Below are positions 25,704-32,593 of a DNA stretch of 32,593 nucleotides, one piece after another. The stretch lies in assembly GCF_903642205.1 (NCBI RefSeq), contig NZ_CAHJWH010000019.1, forward strand, positions 1 to 32,593. Direction: 5' to 3'. Numbering within the stretch: position 1 is the first letter of the stretch; each line of letters begins with the position of its first letter. The notes beneath the pieces are model-generated. The model did no database searches, had not been told where the DNA came from, and was given only the letters and a program-made list of their open reading frames with translations. Made by a program: the position numbers and the translations under genes. The DNA is from Caulobacter sp. S45. Lineage in GTDB: Bacteria; Pseudomonadota; Alphaproteobacteria; Caulobacterales; Caulobacteraceae.

Positions 25704-27173
25704 TCACGCCAGCATGGTCACCGGGTCTTCCACGAAGCCCTTGAAGGCCTGCACCCAGCGCGCCCCGATGGCGCCGTCCACCACCCGGTGGTCGCAGGTG
25801 AGCGTCACGCTCATCACTGTGGCCACCGCCAGCGCGTCGCCGCGCACCACAGGCCGCTTCTCGCCGGCGCCCACCGACAGGATGCAGCCCTGGGGCTGGT
25901 TCAGGATCGAGCTGAAGCTTCGGATGCCGAACATGCCGAGATTCGACAGCGAGAAGGTGCCGCCCTGGAACTCCTCCGGCCTCAGCTTGCGGGTCCGCGC
26001 CCGCTCTGCGAGGTCCTTCATGGCGGTGGAGAGGTCGGCCAGGGAGCGGTTCTCGGCCTCCCGGATGATGGGCGTGATCAGGCCGCCGTCGATGGCCACC
26101 GCCACCGCCACATCGGCATGGTGGTGTAGGGCGATCCCCTCCGGCGTGAAGGAGGCGTTGGCTTCGGGCACCGCCTTGAGCGCCAGAGCCGAGGCCTTGA
26201 TCAGCAGGTCGTTGACGGAGACCCGCACGCCCCGGCTTTCCAGGGCGCCGTTGATGCGCTTGCGCGCGTCGAGCAGGCGGTCGATCTCCAGGTCCATGTT
26301 GAGCGGGAAGTGCGGCACGTCGCGGAAGCTCTCAGTGAGCCGGCGTGCGATGGTGCGGCGCATCCCGTCCAGTGGAATGAGATCGTAGGAGCCGGGAGGG
26401 ATGCCGAGGCTTTCCAGCGACTTCGCCTCGGCCGGCGCGGCGGGTGGCGCCGCTTGCGGCTTGGAGGCCGGAGGCGGAGCGGCCTGCGGCTGGGCGGCCG
26501 GTGCGCCCGGCTTGGCCACCTCGATGTCGCTGACGATGATGCGGCCGTGCGGGCCGGAGCCCTTCAGCGCCGACAGGTCCAAACCCTTCTGCTGAGCTAG
26601 CCGTCGCGCCAGCGGGCTGGCGAATATCCGGGCGGCGATGGGACTCCCTCCGTCCGCTTCGCCGCCATCTCCCCCGGAGGAGGAGGATCCGAAAGCGCCA
26701 CCTCGATCTTCCTCGTCTGGCGAAAGTGGCGACGAAGCCGACGAAGGGGGCTTGGCGCCTTCGTCGGCTCTCGGCGGCGACTTCGCGCCCGGATCGGCCT
26801 GGCGTTCGCGCGCCTCTTCCTGGCCCTGGTCCCGGGCCGCGCGGGGGTCGTCGGAGCTGGCCCCGGCGATGACGTCCTTGCTCTGGGCCGCCTTGGGTTG
26901 CTCCGCTGGAGGGGCGGTGGGGGCTGCAGTCCCGCCCTCCCCCTTCAGCCTGGCGATGGGGGAATTGACCTTCACCCCCTCGGTCCCTTCCGGGACCAGG
27001 ATGGCGTCCACCACGCCCTCGTCCACGGCCTCCACCTCCATGGTAGCCTTGTCGGTCTCGATCTCTGCGATCACGTCACCGGCGGAGACAGTGTCGCCGG
27101 CCTTCACGTGCCACTTGGCCAGCACCCCCTCCTCCATGGTCGGCGAGAGGGCGGGCATAAGGATGTCGGTCAT
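25704..27173 (-). CDS. pdhC: Pyruvate dehydrogenase E2 (dihydrolipoamide acetyltransferase)
   Basis: E2 forms the core of the pyruvate dehydrogenase complex and transfers acetyl from lipoyl-lysine to CoA. The 489-residue protein has one N-terminal lipoyl domain (about 1-79, lipoyl lysine in [16 protein letters not shown]). A long Ala/Pro/Ser linker (about 80-178) follows, then a peripheral subunit-binding domain ([28 protein letters not shown], about 183-222), a second Ala/Pro linker, and the acetyltransferase domain (from about 260). The catalytic [10 protein letters not shown] lies near residue 460. The linker contains a palindromic repeat element read in frame, described separately. ATG 27173 starts the gene, 21 bp after the GFA remnant. 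Confidence 0.96.
   Translation of the reverse strand: MTDILMPALSPTMEEGVLAKWHVKAGDTVSAGDVIAEIETDKATMEVEAVDEGVVDAILVPEGTEGVKVNSPIARLKGEGGTAAPTAPPAEQPKAAQSKDVIAGASSDDPRAARDQGQEEARERQADPGAKSPPRADEGAKPPSSASSPLSPDEEDRGGAFGSSSSGGDGGEADGGSPIAARIFASPLARRLAQQKGLDLSALKGSGPHGRIIVSDIEVAKPGAPAAQPQAAPPPASKPQAAPPAAPAEAKSLESLGIPPGSYDLIPLDGMRRTIARRLTESFRDVPHFPLNMDLEIDRLLDARKRINGALESRGVRVSVNDLLIKASALALKAVPEANASFTPEGIALHHHADVAVAVAIDGGLITPIIREAENRSLADLSTAMKDLAERARTRKLRPEEFQGGTFSLSNLGMFGIRSFSSILNQPQGCILSVGAGEKRPVVRGDALAVATVMSVTLTCDHRVVDGAIGARWVQAFKGFVEDPVTMLA
26643..26751 (-). repeat. Palindromic repeat element inserted in frame in the pdhC linker
   Basis: Two imperfect inverted arms of about 46 bp (left arm from CTCCCTCCGTCCGCTTCG, right arm ending GAAGCCGACGAAGGGGGC) match at roughly three quarters of positions around a loop of about 17 bp. 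On the pdhC strand it encodes a peptide starting [16 protein letters not shown] and ending [11 protein letters not shown] with no stop. It is homologous to the element in pdhB and in the same frame; this copy is 109 bp and the pdhB copy 112 bp. It is more diverged between arms than the pdhB copy, suggesting greater age. Confidence 0.8.
26754..26789 (-). repeat. Extra half-copy of the palindromic element in pdhC
   Basis: Two bases beyond the full element, GGCGCCTTCGTCGGCT followed by GGCGGCGACTTCGC repeats the arm sequence of the element with a few changes. On the coding strand it gives [12 protein letters not shown], next to the KPPSSAS of the main copy. It looks like the remnant of an earlier or nested insertion, still in frame. 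Confidence 0.6.
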
Positions 27174-27194
27174 CGCAGGTCTCTTGGCCGCCGG

Positions 27195-27598
27195 TCAGGC
27201 GCGGCTGAGGTGGGCGAGGCTGGGGCCATGGGCCTCCCAGTCGCGTCCGTCGAAGGGCTCAACGCGCAGGTCCAGCGCCACGTATTCGTCCAGGCAACGG
27301 GCGTTCACCGACCAGCCGTCCGGGTTCGAACGAGGGCGGTAGAAGGCCTTCGCCCCACAGGTGCTGCAGAACAGGTGTCGCGCCACGCCTGTCCCGAGCT
27401 GTAACTCGTCAGGTGATCCGCGCCCAAGAGCAGGCGGAAGCAATCCTCCGGCACGATCAGGTGCAGGTAGCCCATCTTGCTGCAGATGGAGCAATTGCAG
27501 TCCTGGACCGTCAGCTGCGAGGTCAGCTCGGCTTTGAAACGCACGGCTCCGCAGTGGCAGCCGCCCTGCTTCCAGCTGCGGTCGTCTCGCGGGCTCAC
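27195..27598 (-). pseudogene. GFA-family (glutathione-dependent formaldehyde-activating-like) gene, frameshifted
   Basis: The first part, from GTG 27598, encodes QGGCHCGAVRFKAEL, NCSICSKMGY and up to GADHLTSY. The rest of the family, TGVARHLFCSTCGAKAFY and SNPDGWSVNARCLDEY, continues in another frame down to the stop at 27195. One missing base at about 27400/27401 explains the break: TAC-CAG-CTC would restore the expected LTSYQLGTGVARH. All zinc cysteines (CHC, CNCSIC, CSTC) are otherwise intact, so the lesion is recent or is a sequencing error. GTG overlaps the pdhB stop by 4 bp, and the gene lies inside the pdh operon. GFA-family proteins bind zinc; most have unknown substrates. Confidence 0.88.
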
Positions 27599-29118
27599 TT
27601 GTAGCAGACGCCCTTCACCGCCTGCACGATCTTGTCGACCGAGGGCAGGCAGAGCGCCTCCAGGTTGGCTGCGTAGGGCATCGGCACGTCCTCGCCGCTG
27701 ACCCGGGTCGGTGGGGCGTCCAGGTAGTCGAAGGCGTGCTCCACCACCCGCTGGCAGACCTCGGCGCCGACGCCATAGGTCGCCCAGCCCTCCTCCACGC
27801 TCACCAGCCGGTTGGTCTTCTTCACGCTCTCGACGATGGTCTCATGGTCCAGAGGGCGCAGGGTGCGCATGTCCACCACCTCCGCCTCGATCCCGTCGGC
27901 AGCAAGCTTCTCGGCCGCCTCGAGCGCGAACCCGACCATGCGGGAGTGGGCGACCAGGGTCACGTGCCTGCCCTCCCGGCGCACCTTGGCCTTGCCGATG
28001 GGCAGGACGAAGTCGTCCATCTCCGGAACGTCGAACTCGTGCCCATAAAGCATCTCGTTCTCCAGGAAGACCACCGGGTTCGGATCGCGGATGGCAGCCT
28101 TCAGCAGCCCTTTGGCGTCGGCCGCGTCATAGGGCGCGATCACCTTCAGCCCCGGCACCGAGCCGTACCAGGCGGAATAGTCCTGGCTGTGCTGAGCCCC
28201 CACCCGCGCCGCGGCGCCGTTAGGGCCGCGGAACACGATGGAGCAGGTGATCTGGCCGCCGGACATGTAGCGGGTCTTGGCGGCGGAATTGACGATGGCG
28301 TCGATGGCCTGCATGGCGAAGTTGAAGGTCATGAACTCTACGATCGGCTTCAGCCCGGCCATGGCCGCCCCGACGCCAAGCCCCGCAAAGCCGTATTCGG
28401 TGATCGGCGTATCCACCACGCGCTTGTCGCCGAACTCCTGCAGCAGGTCGCGCGACACCTTGTAGGCGCCCTGGTACTGGGCGACCTCCTCGCCGATCAG
28501 GAAGACGCTGTCGTCGCGCCGCATCTCCTCCGCCATGGCGTCGCGCAGCGCGTCGCGCACCGTGGTCGCCACCATCTTGGTGCCGGCTGGGATGTCGGGG
28601 TCGGCGAGCGGAGAGGGCGTAGCGAGGGCGACAGGCCCCTCCCCTTCCGCTTTGGGCTTGACGGTCTCCGGGGGCTGCTTCTCCGGCTCGCCAGCGCTGG
28701 CCTCGGCGGCGTTCGGCTTGGCGACAGCGACCGGCGCTGCGGCGGCGGAGCCCCCTCCGTCCGCTTCGCGGCCACCTCCCCCAGGGGGGGAGGATCTAGG
28801 ACCCTGTTTTTCTTGATCTTCCTCCCCTGGGGGAAGTGGCGGCGAAGCCGACGAAGGGGGCGACTTGGCGCTATGGTCAGCCTCATCCTTCAGCCGCGCT
28901 ATGGGCGCGTTGACCTTCACGCCCTCGGCCCCGGCCTCCACCAGCAGCGCCTCCACCACGCCCTCGTCGACGGCTTCGACCTCCATGGTGGCCTTGTCGG
29001 TCTCGATCTCGGCGATCACATCGCCGGCCGAGACCGTGTCGCCGACCTTGATGTTCCACTTGGACAGTGTGCCCTCCTCCATGGTGGGGGAGAGGGCGGG
29101 CATGAGGACATCGGTCAC
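27595..29118 (-). CDS. pdhB: Pyruvate dehydrogenase E1 component, beta subunit, with N-terminal lipoyl domain
   Basis: With PdhA it forms the E1 heterotetramer that decarboxylates pyruvate on thiamine diphosphate. The 507-residue protein has a lipoyl domain at about 1-79 (lipoyl lysine in [15 protein letters not shown]), a low-complexity linker at about 80-180, then the transketolase-like beta subunit ([25 protein letters not shown]-type start, [49 protein letters not shown]). A lipoyl domain fused to E1-beta is known from alphaproteobacteria. Its lipoyl domain is almost identical to that of PdhC. Residues about 85-125 are encoded by a palindromic repeat. Start is GTG 29118, 9 bp after pdhA. 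Confidence 0.96.
   Translation of the reverse strand: MTDVLMPALSPTMEEGTLSKWNIKVGDTVSAGDVIAEIETDKATMEVEAVDEGVVEALLVEAGAEGVKVNAPIARLKDEADHSAKSPPSSASPPLPPGEEDQEKQGPRSSPPGGGGREADGGGSAAAAPVAVAKPNAAEASAGEPEKQPPETVKPKAEGEGPVALATPSPLADPDIPAGTKMVATTVRDALRDAMAEEMRRDDSVFLIGEEVAQYQGAYKVSRDLLQEFGDKRVVDTPITEYGFAGLGVGAAMAGLKPIVEFMTFNFAMQAIDAIVNSAAKTRYMSGGQITCSIVFRGPNGAAARVGAQHSQDYSAWYGSVPGLKVIAPYDAADAKGLLKAAIRDPNPVVFLENEMLYGHEFDVPEMDDFVLPIGKAKVRREGRHVTLVAHSRMVGFALEAAEKLAADGIEAEVVDMRTLRPLDHETIVESVKKTNRLVSVEEGWATYGVGAEVCQRVVEHAFDYLDAPPTRVSGEDVPMPYAANLEALCLPSVDKIVQAVKGVCYK
28750..28861 (-). repeat. Palindromic repeat element inserted in frame in the pdhB linker
   Basis: Left arm 28750-28796 and right arm 28815-28861 are 47 bp each and match at about 41 positions, around an 18-bp loop that is T-rich on the plus strand. 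The arms begin GCCCCCTCCGTCCGCTTCG and end GAAGCCGACGAAGGGGGC. On the pdhB strand the element encodes [17 protein letters not shown] through [15 protein letters not shown] without a stop, forming part of the flexible linker. The mRNA would fold into a very strong stem-loop at this point of the coding sequence. Confidence 0.85.
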
Positions 29119-29127
29119 GTGGGTTGC

Positions 29128-30240
29128 TCAAGCCTCTGCATAGACGTCTGTGTAGAGTTCCTTGGGGTCCGGCTCGGGCGCGGTGCGGGCGAACTCGGCG
29201 GCGTCGGCGACGATCTTCTTCACCTCCGCATCGATGGCCTTCAGCGCCGCCTCATCGGCGAAGCCGCGGGCCTCCATCTTGTCGCGCAGATGGTCGATGG
29301 GGTCGCGGGTCTTGCGCACCTCGTCCACCTCCTCCCGCGTCCGATACTTGGCCGGGTCGCTCATGGAGTGGCCGCGGTAGCGGTAGGTCTTCATCTCCAG
29401 GATGTAGGGCCCCTGGCCTGAGCGGGCGAACTCCGCCGCCCTCGCTCCAGCCTCGCGCACCGCCTCGATGTCCATCCCGTCCACCTCCTCGCCCGGAATG
29501 TTGAAGCTTTCGCCCCGGCGGAACAGGTGGGTCTGGGAGGAGGCGCGCTCGACGCTCGTGCCCATGGCGTACTGGTTGTTCTCGATCACGAAGACGATCG
29601 GCAGCTTCCACAGCTCGGCCATGTTGAAGGCCTCGTAGACCTGTCCCTGGTTGGCCGCACCGTCCCCGAAATAGGTGAAGCTGACCTTGCCGTTCCCGCG
29701 ATACCAGTTGGCGAAGGCCAGGCCGGTACCGAGCGGCACCTGCGCGCCGACGATCCCGTTGCCGCCGAAAAAGCCCTTCTCCACCGAGAACATATGCATG
29801 GAGCCGCCCTTGCCGCGGGCGGCGCCCGTGGCGCGGCCTGTCAGCTCCGACAGGACGGCCTTGGGGTCCATGCCGATGGCCAGCATGTGGCCATGCTCGC
29901 GGTAGCCGGTGATGACCTCGTCGCCGTCCTCGGCGATCGACTGCATGCCAACCGCGATGGCTTCCTGGCCGATGTAGAGGTGGCAGAAGCCGCCGATCAG
30001 CCCCATGCCATAGAGCTGGCCCGCCCGCTCCTCGAAGCGGCGGATCAGCAGCATGTCGCGATACCAGCCGAGCATCTGGTCTTTGGAGGCGGAGCCAGGC
30101 GGGTGGTTGTGGTCGGACGGAGCGGGATCGGCTGCAAGCGCAGAGGTCCTGCCCGGCCTGGGCTTTGCACCGGTTTGCGCGGGACGGCGCGCCTGCGAGC
30201 GCTTGGCGTCGGCGGTGGGCGGCTTGGATGCGCGGGCCAT
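29128..30240 (-). CDS. pdhA: Pyruvate dehydrogenase E1 component, alpha subunit
   Basis: The alpha subunit carries most of the thiamine diphosphate site. The 370-residue protein starts with a basic, Ala/Pro-rich tail of about 50 residues, then MLGWYRDMLLIRRFEERAGQLY, HLYIGQEAIAVG and the TPP motif GDGAANQGQVYEAFNMA with IENN (about residues 199-228). The phosphorylation-loop region RYRGHSMSDPAKYR follows near 290. The disordered N-terminus is longer than in many homologues and may help dock E1 to E2. ATG 30240 follows GGGAGA. A perfect 8-bp hairpin lies just upstream, between ftsB and pdhA. Confidence 0.97.
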   Translation of the reverse strand: MARASKPPTADAKRSQARRPAQTGAKPRPGRTSALAADPAPSDHNHPPGSASKDQMLGWYRDMLLIRRFEERAGQLYGMGLIGGFCHLYIGQEAIAVGMQSIAEDGDEVITGYREHGHMLAIGMDPKAVLSELTGRATGAARGKGGSMHMFSVEKGFFGGNGIVGAQVPLGTGLAFANWYRGNGKVSFTYFGDGAANQGQVYEAFNMAELWKLPIVFVIENNQYAMGTSVERASSQTHLFRRGESFNIPGEEVDGMDIEAVREAGARAAEFARSGQGPYILEMKTYRYRGHSMSDPAKYRTREEVDEVRKTRDPIDHLRDKMEARGFADEAALKAIDAEVKKIVADAAEFARTAPEPDPKELYTDVYAEA

Positions 30241-30257
30241 GAACAGAAGTCTCCCGT

Positions 30258-30283
30258 GACGGCGCCCTGTCTAGAGCGCCGTC
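30258..30283 (-). other. 8-bp hairpin in the pdhA leader
   Basis: GACGGCGC (30258-30265) pairs perfectly with GCGCCGTC (30276-30283) around a 10-base loop containing TCTAGA. It sits 17 bases before the pdhA start in the 67-bp gap after ftsB. It may be a weak terminator for eno-ftsB, an attenuator for pdh, or a stabiliser of a processed 5' end. No T-tract follows. Confidence 0.4.
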
Positions 30284-30307
30284 CGACCGGGGGAAAGCGT
30301 CAAAACA

Positions 30308-30637
30308 TCAGTCCGAGCGGCGGGCGGTCCGGATCACGTAGTCGCGAGGGTCGGCGAAGCCCAGGATTACGCGCGCCCGTTCGTCCAGCAGGTCGCGCGA
30401 CAGGGAGGCGTCGCTGAGCAGGTGGATGCGGCTGTCGAGCTCGGCCTCCTGGGCTTGCAGACGCTTCAGCTCCTGGCTGCGGGCGGCGAGCGCCGCATTG
30501 CGCTGCGGCCGGGTGAGCAGGCCGCGGTCGCCGGTCAGGGCCTGATAACCGAAGTAGAAGATCAGCAGGGCGAACAGGGCCGTGGGGATGTAGGGGCGCA
30601 GACGATGGAACACGCGCGACTCCGGGCCGGACTGCAT
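30308..30637 (-). CDS. ftsB: Septum formation initiator family protein (FtsB/DivIC)
   Basis: A 109-residue bitopic protein: short N-terminus, one transmembrane helix at about 17-34 (IPTALFALLIFYFGYQAL), then a coiled coil (RNAALAARSQELKRLQAQEAELDSRI-like heptads at about 45-72) and a C-terminal LDERARVILGFADPRDYVI segment typical of FtsB/DivIC. It links FtsL and FtsQ in the divisome and helps activate septal wall synthesis. Position after eno is the classic arrangement. ATG 30637; the ribosome-binding site is weak. Confidence 0.92.
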   Translation of the reverse strand: MQSGPESRVFHRLRPYIPTALFALLIFYFGYQALTGDRGLLTRPQRNAALAARSQELKRLQAQEAELDSRIHLLSDASLSRDLLDERARVILGFADPRDYVIRTARRSD

Positions 30638-30685
30638 CTCAGGGATGCGCGAACAGGGTTAACGGCAGGTTTAGCCGCGAACCTC

Positions 30686-30707
30686 CCTCCCTGCGAAGCG
30701 GGGGAGG
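30686..30707. repeat. Single palindromic unit between eno and ftsB
   Basis: CTGCGAAGCGGGGGAGG preceded by CCTCC forms an imperfect hairpin and matches one end of the intergenic repeat at 11328-11475. It lies just after the eno stop codon in the 77-bp gap before ftsB and could act as a terminator or mRNA stabiliser for eno. Confidence 0.6.
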
Positions 30708-30714
30708 AGAACAC

Positions 30715-32052
<1,338 letters not shown>

Positions 32053-32082
32053 TTAGCCCACGCGCCGTCGGTGCTCAACAAT

Positions 32083-32105
32083 CGCTCTCCCGCAAGGGGA
32101 AAGCG
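32083..32105 (-). terminator. Candidate rho-independent terminator after the glycine-zipper gene
   Basis: On the minus strand CGCTTTCCC pairs with GGGAGAGCG (one G-T pair) around a 5-base loop, followed by ATTGTTGA. It lies 7 bp after the stop codon of the gene ending at 32112 and about 90 bp before the eno start, so it would separate that gene from eno. Confidence 0.6.
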
Positions 32106-32111
32106 AGCGCC

Positions 32112-32399
32112 CTAGCAGTGCACGGTGCTCTTGGCGATGGCGTGGCCCGCCACCGCGCCGACGCCGGCGCCCACCAGGCCGCCGACCAACCCGTGGCCGA
32201 TCAGTGCGCCGGCCACGCCGCCCGTCGCTGCGCCGGCCAGGGTGCCCTGATTGCCGGCGTGGCGCCTCGCACGGTAGCAGCTGTGATAGTAGTGGTGGTG
32301 ATAGCCATAGTAACCCTGGGCGGAAGCCGGCGCGACGCCCGCAGCCGTCACGGAGGTCAGGGTGGCCAAGGCGGTGACCGCCATCATCAACTTGCGCAT
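32112..32399 (-). CDS. Small exported glycine-zipper protein
   Basis: A 95-residue protein with a signal peptide (about 1-27, ending VAPASA) and a short Tyr/His-rich segment (QGYYGYHHHYYHSCYRARRH). A glycine-zipper region follows, GTLAGAATGGVAGALIGHG and LVGGLVGAGVGAVAGHA, ending STVHC. The zipper region is typical of outer-membrane or periplasmic 2TM glycine-zipper proteins that assemble in membranes; the function is unknown. ATG 32399 with GGGAGA upstream is preferred to an upstream in-frame ATG at 32435. The histidine/tyrosine cluster could bind metal. Confidence 0.85.
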   Translation of the reverse strand: MRKLMMAVTALATLTSVTAAGVAPASAQGYYGYHHHYYHSCYRARRHAGNQGTLAGAATGGVAGALIGHGLVGGLVGAGVGAVAGHAIAKSTVHC

Positions 32400-32520
32400 A
32401 ATCGTCTCCCGATCCGATGCGCTACGGAATGACAAGCCGAAGGCTAGGGTTCCGAGGCGCGAGGATCCGGTTGTCGCAGGTGCGAGATGAACGGCGCCTG
32501 AGCGCGCCCGTCATGCCAGA

Positions 32521-32593
32521 TGGTACCACCTCCCGGTCTCGAACCGGGGACCTCCAGAGCCACAATCTGGCGCTCTAACCAACTGAGCTAAGG
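32521..32593 (-). tRNA. tRNA-His (GUG anticodon), 5' end outside window
   Basis: The minus strand reads D arm (GCTC...GAGC), anticodon stem CCAGA/TCTGG with loop TTGTGGC, giving anticodon GTG for histidine. The T arm is CCCGG/CCGGG with loop TTCGAGA. The acceptor 3' strand AGGTGGT is followed by A73 and an encoded CCA. The first four bases of the 5' acceptor strand lie beyond the right edge. Most bacterial tRNA-His have C73 paired with G-1; A73 is the form found in a large alphaproteobacterial clade including Caulobacter. Confidence 0.95.

Noticed and set aside
26643-28861. Insertion sequence or transposon carrying the palindromic elements
   Set aside because: No transposase frame lies between or inside the elements; they are short, non-autonomous sequences.

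Overview
The window is high-GC DNA from an alphaproteobacterium, most likely a member of the Caulobacteraceae (Caulobacter/Phenylobacterium type). The evidence is a C4-pathway 5-aminolevulinate synthase, a pyruvate dehydrogenase E1-beta that carries its own lipoyl domain, the order eno-ftsB-pdhA-pdhB-pdhC-lpd, the order glyA-nrdR-nusB-thiL, a cysteine-poor metal site in HemB, and a tRNA-His with A at position 73, as in one large alphaproteobacterial clade. The assignment rests on gene content only.

Layout. 1-1370: a TetR-type repressor cut by the left edge, a divergent membrane-anchored protein of unknown function, and two palindromes between them that look like operators. 1428-4710: minus-strand run glyA-nrdR-nusB-thiL (one-carbon metabolism, ribonucleotide reductase control, transcription antitermination, thiamine). 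The riboflavin genes often found between nrdR and nusB are absent. 4711-5446: a less GC-rich patch with two doubtful small genes, one a lipoprotein. 5447-8664: hemA, an exported methyltransferase-like protein and hemB, covering the first two steps of tetrapyrrole synthesis. 8703-11278: two transglutaminase-like proteins and an N-formylglutamate amidohydrolase relative. 11328-11475: a large intergenic inverted repeat.

11525-19086: Nudix hydrolase, then several cell-wall genes (secreted CHAP amidase, mtgA, anmK, M23/LytM peptidase) interleaved with an SDR dehydrogenase, tyrS and a one-cysteine Bcp peroxiredoxin. 19083-23741: a translationally coupled valine-degradation operon (acyl-CoA dehydrogenase, 3-hydroxyisobutyryl-CoA hydrolase, 3-hydroxyisobutyrate dehydrogenase, enoyl-CoA hydratase, alpha/beta hydrolase). 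23774-31995: eno, ftsB and the complete pyruvate dehydrogenase complex, with a frameshifted GFA-family gene and a small unknown gene inside the cluster. The right end holds a glycine-zipper protein and a tRNA-His cut by the edge.

The most striking observation is a palindromic element of about 110 bp present in the same reading frame inside both pdhB and pdhC, exactly in the flexible linkers that follow their lipoyl domains. The two copies differ by a multiple of three in length, and an extra half-copy lies beside the pdhC one. This looks like a mobile palindromic repeat tolerated inside coding sequence, analogous to the protein-coding palindromic elements of Rickettsia. Related but distinct palindromes lie between genes at 11328-11475 and 30686-30707.
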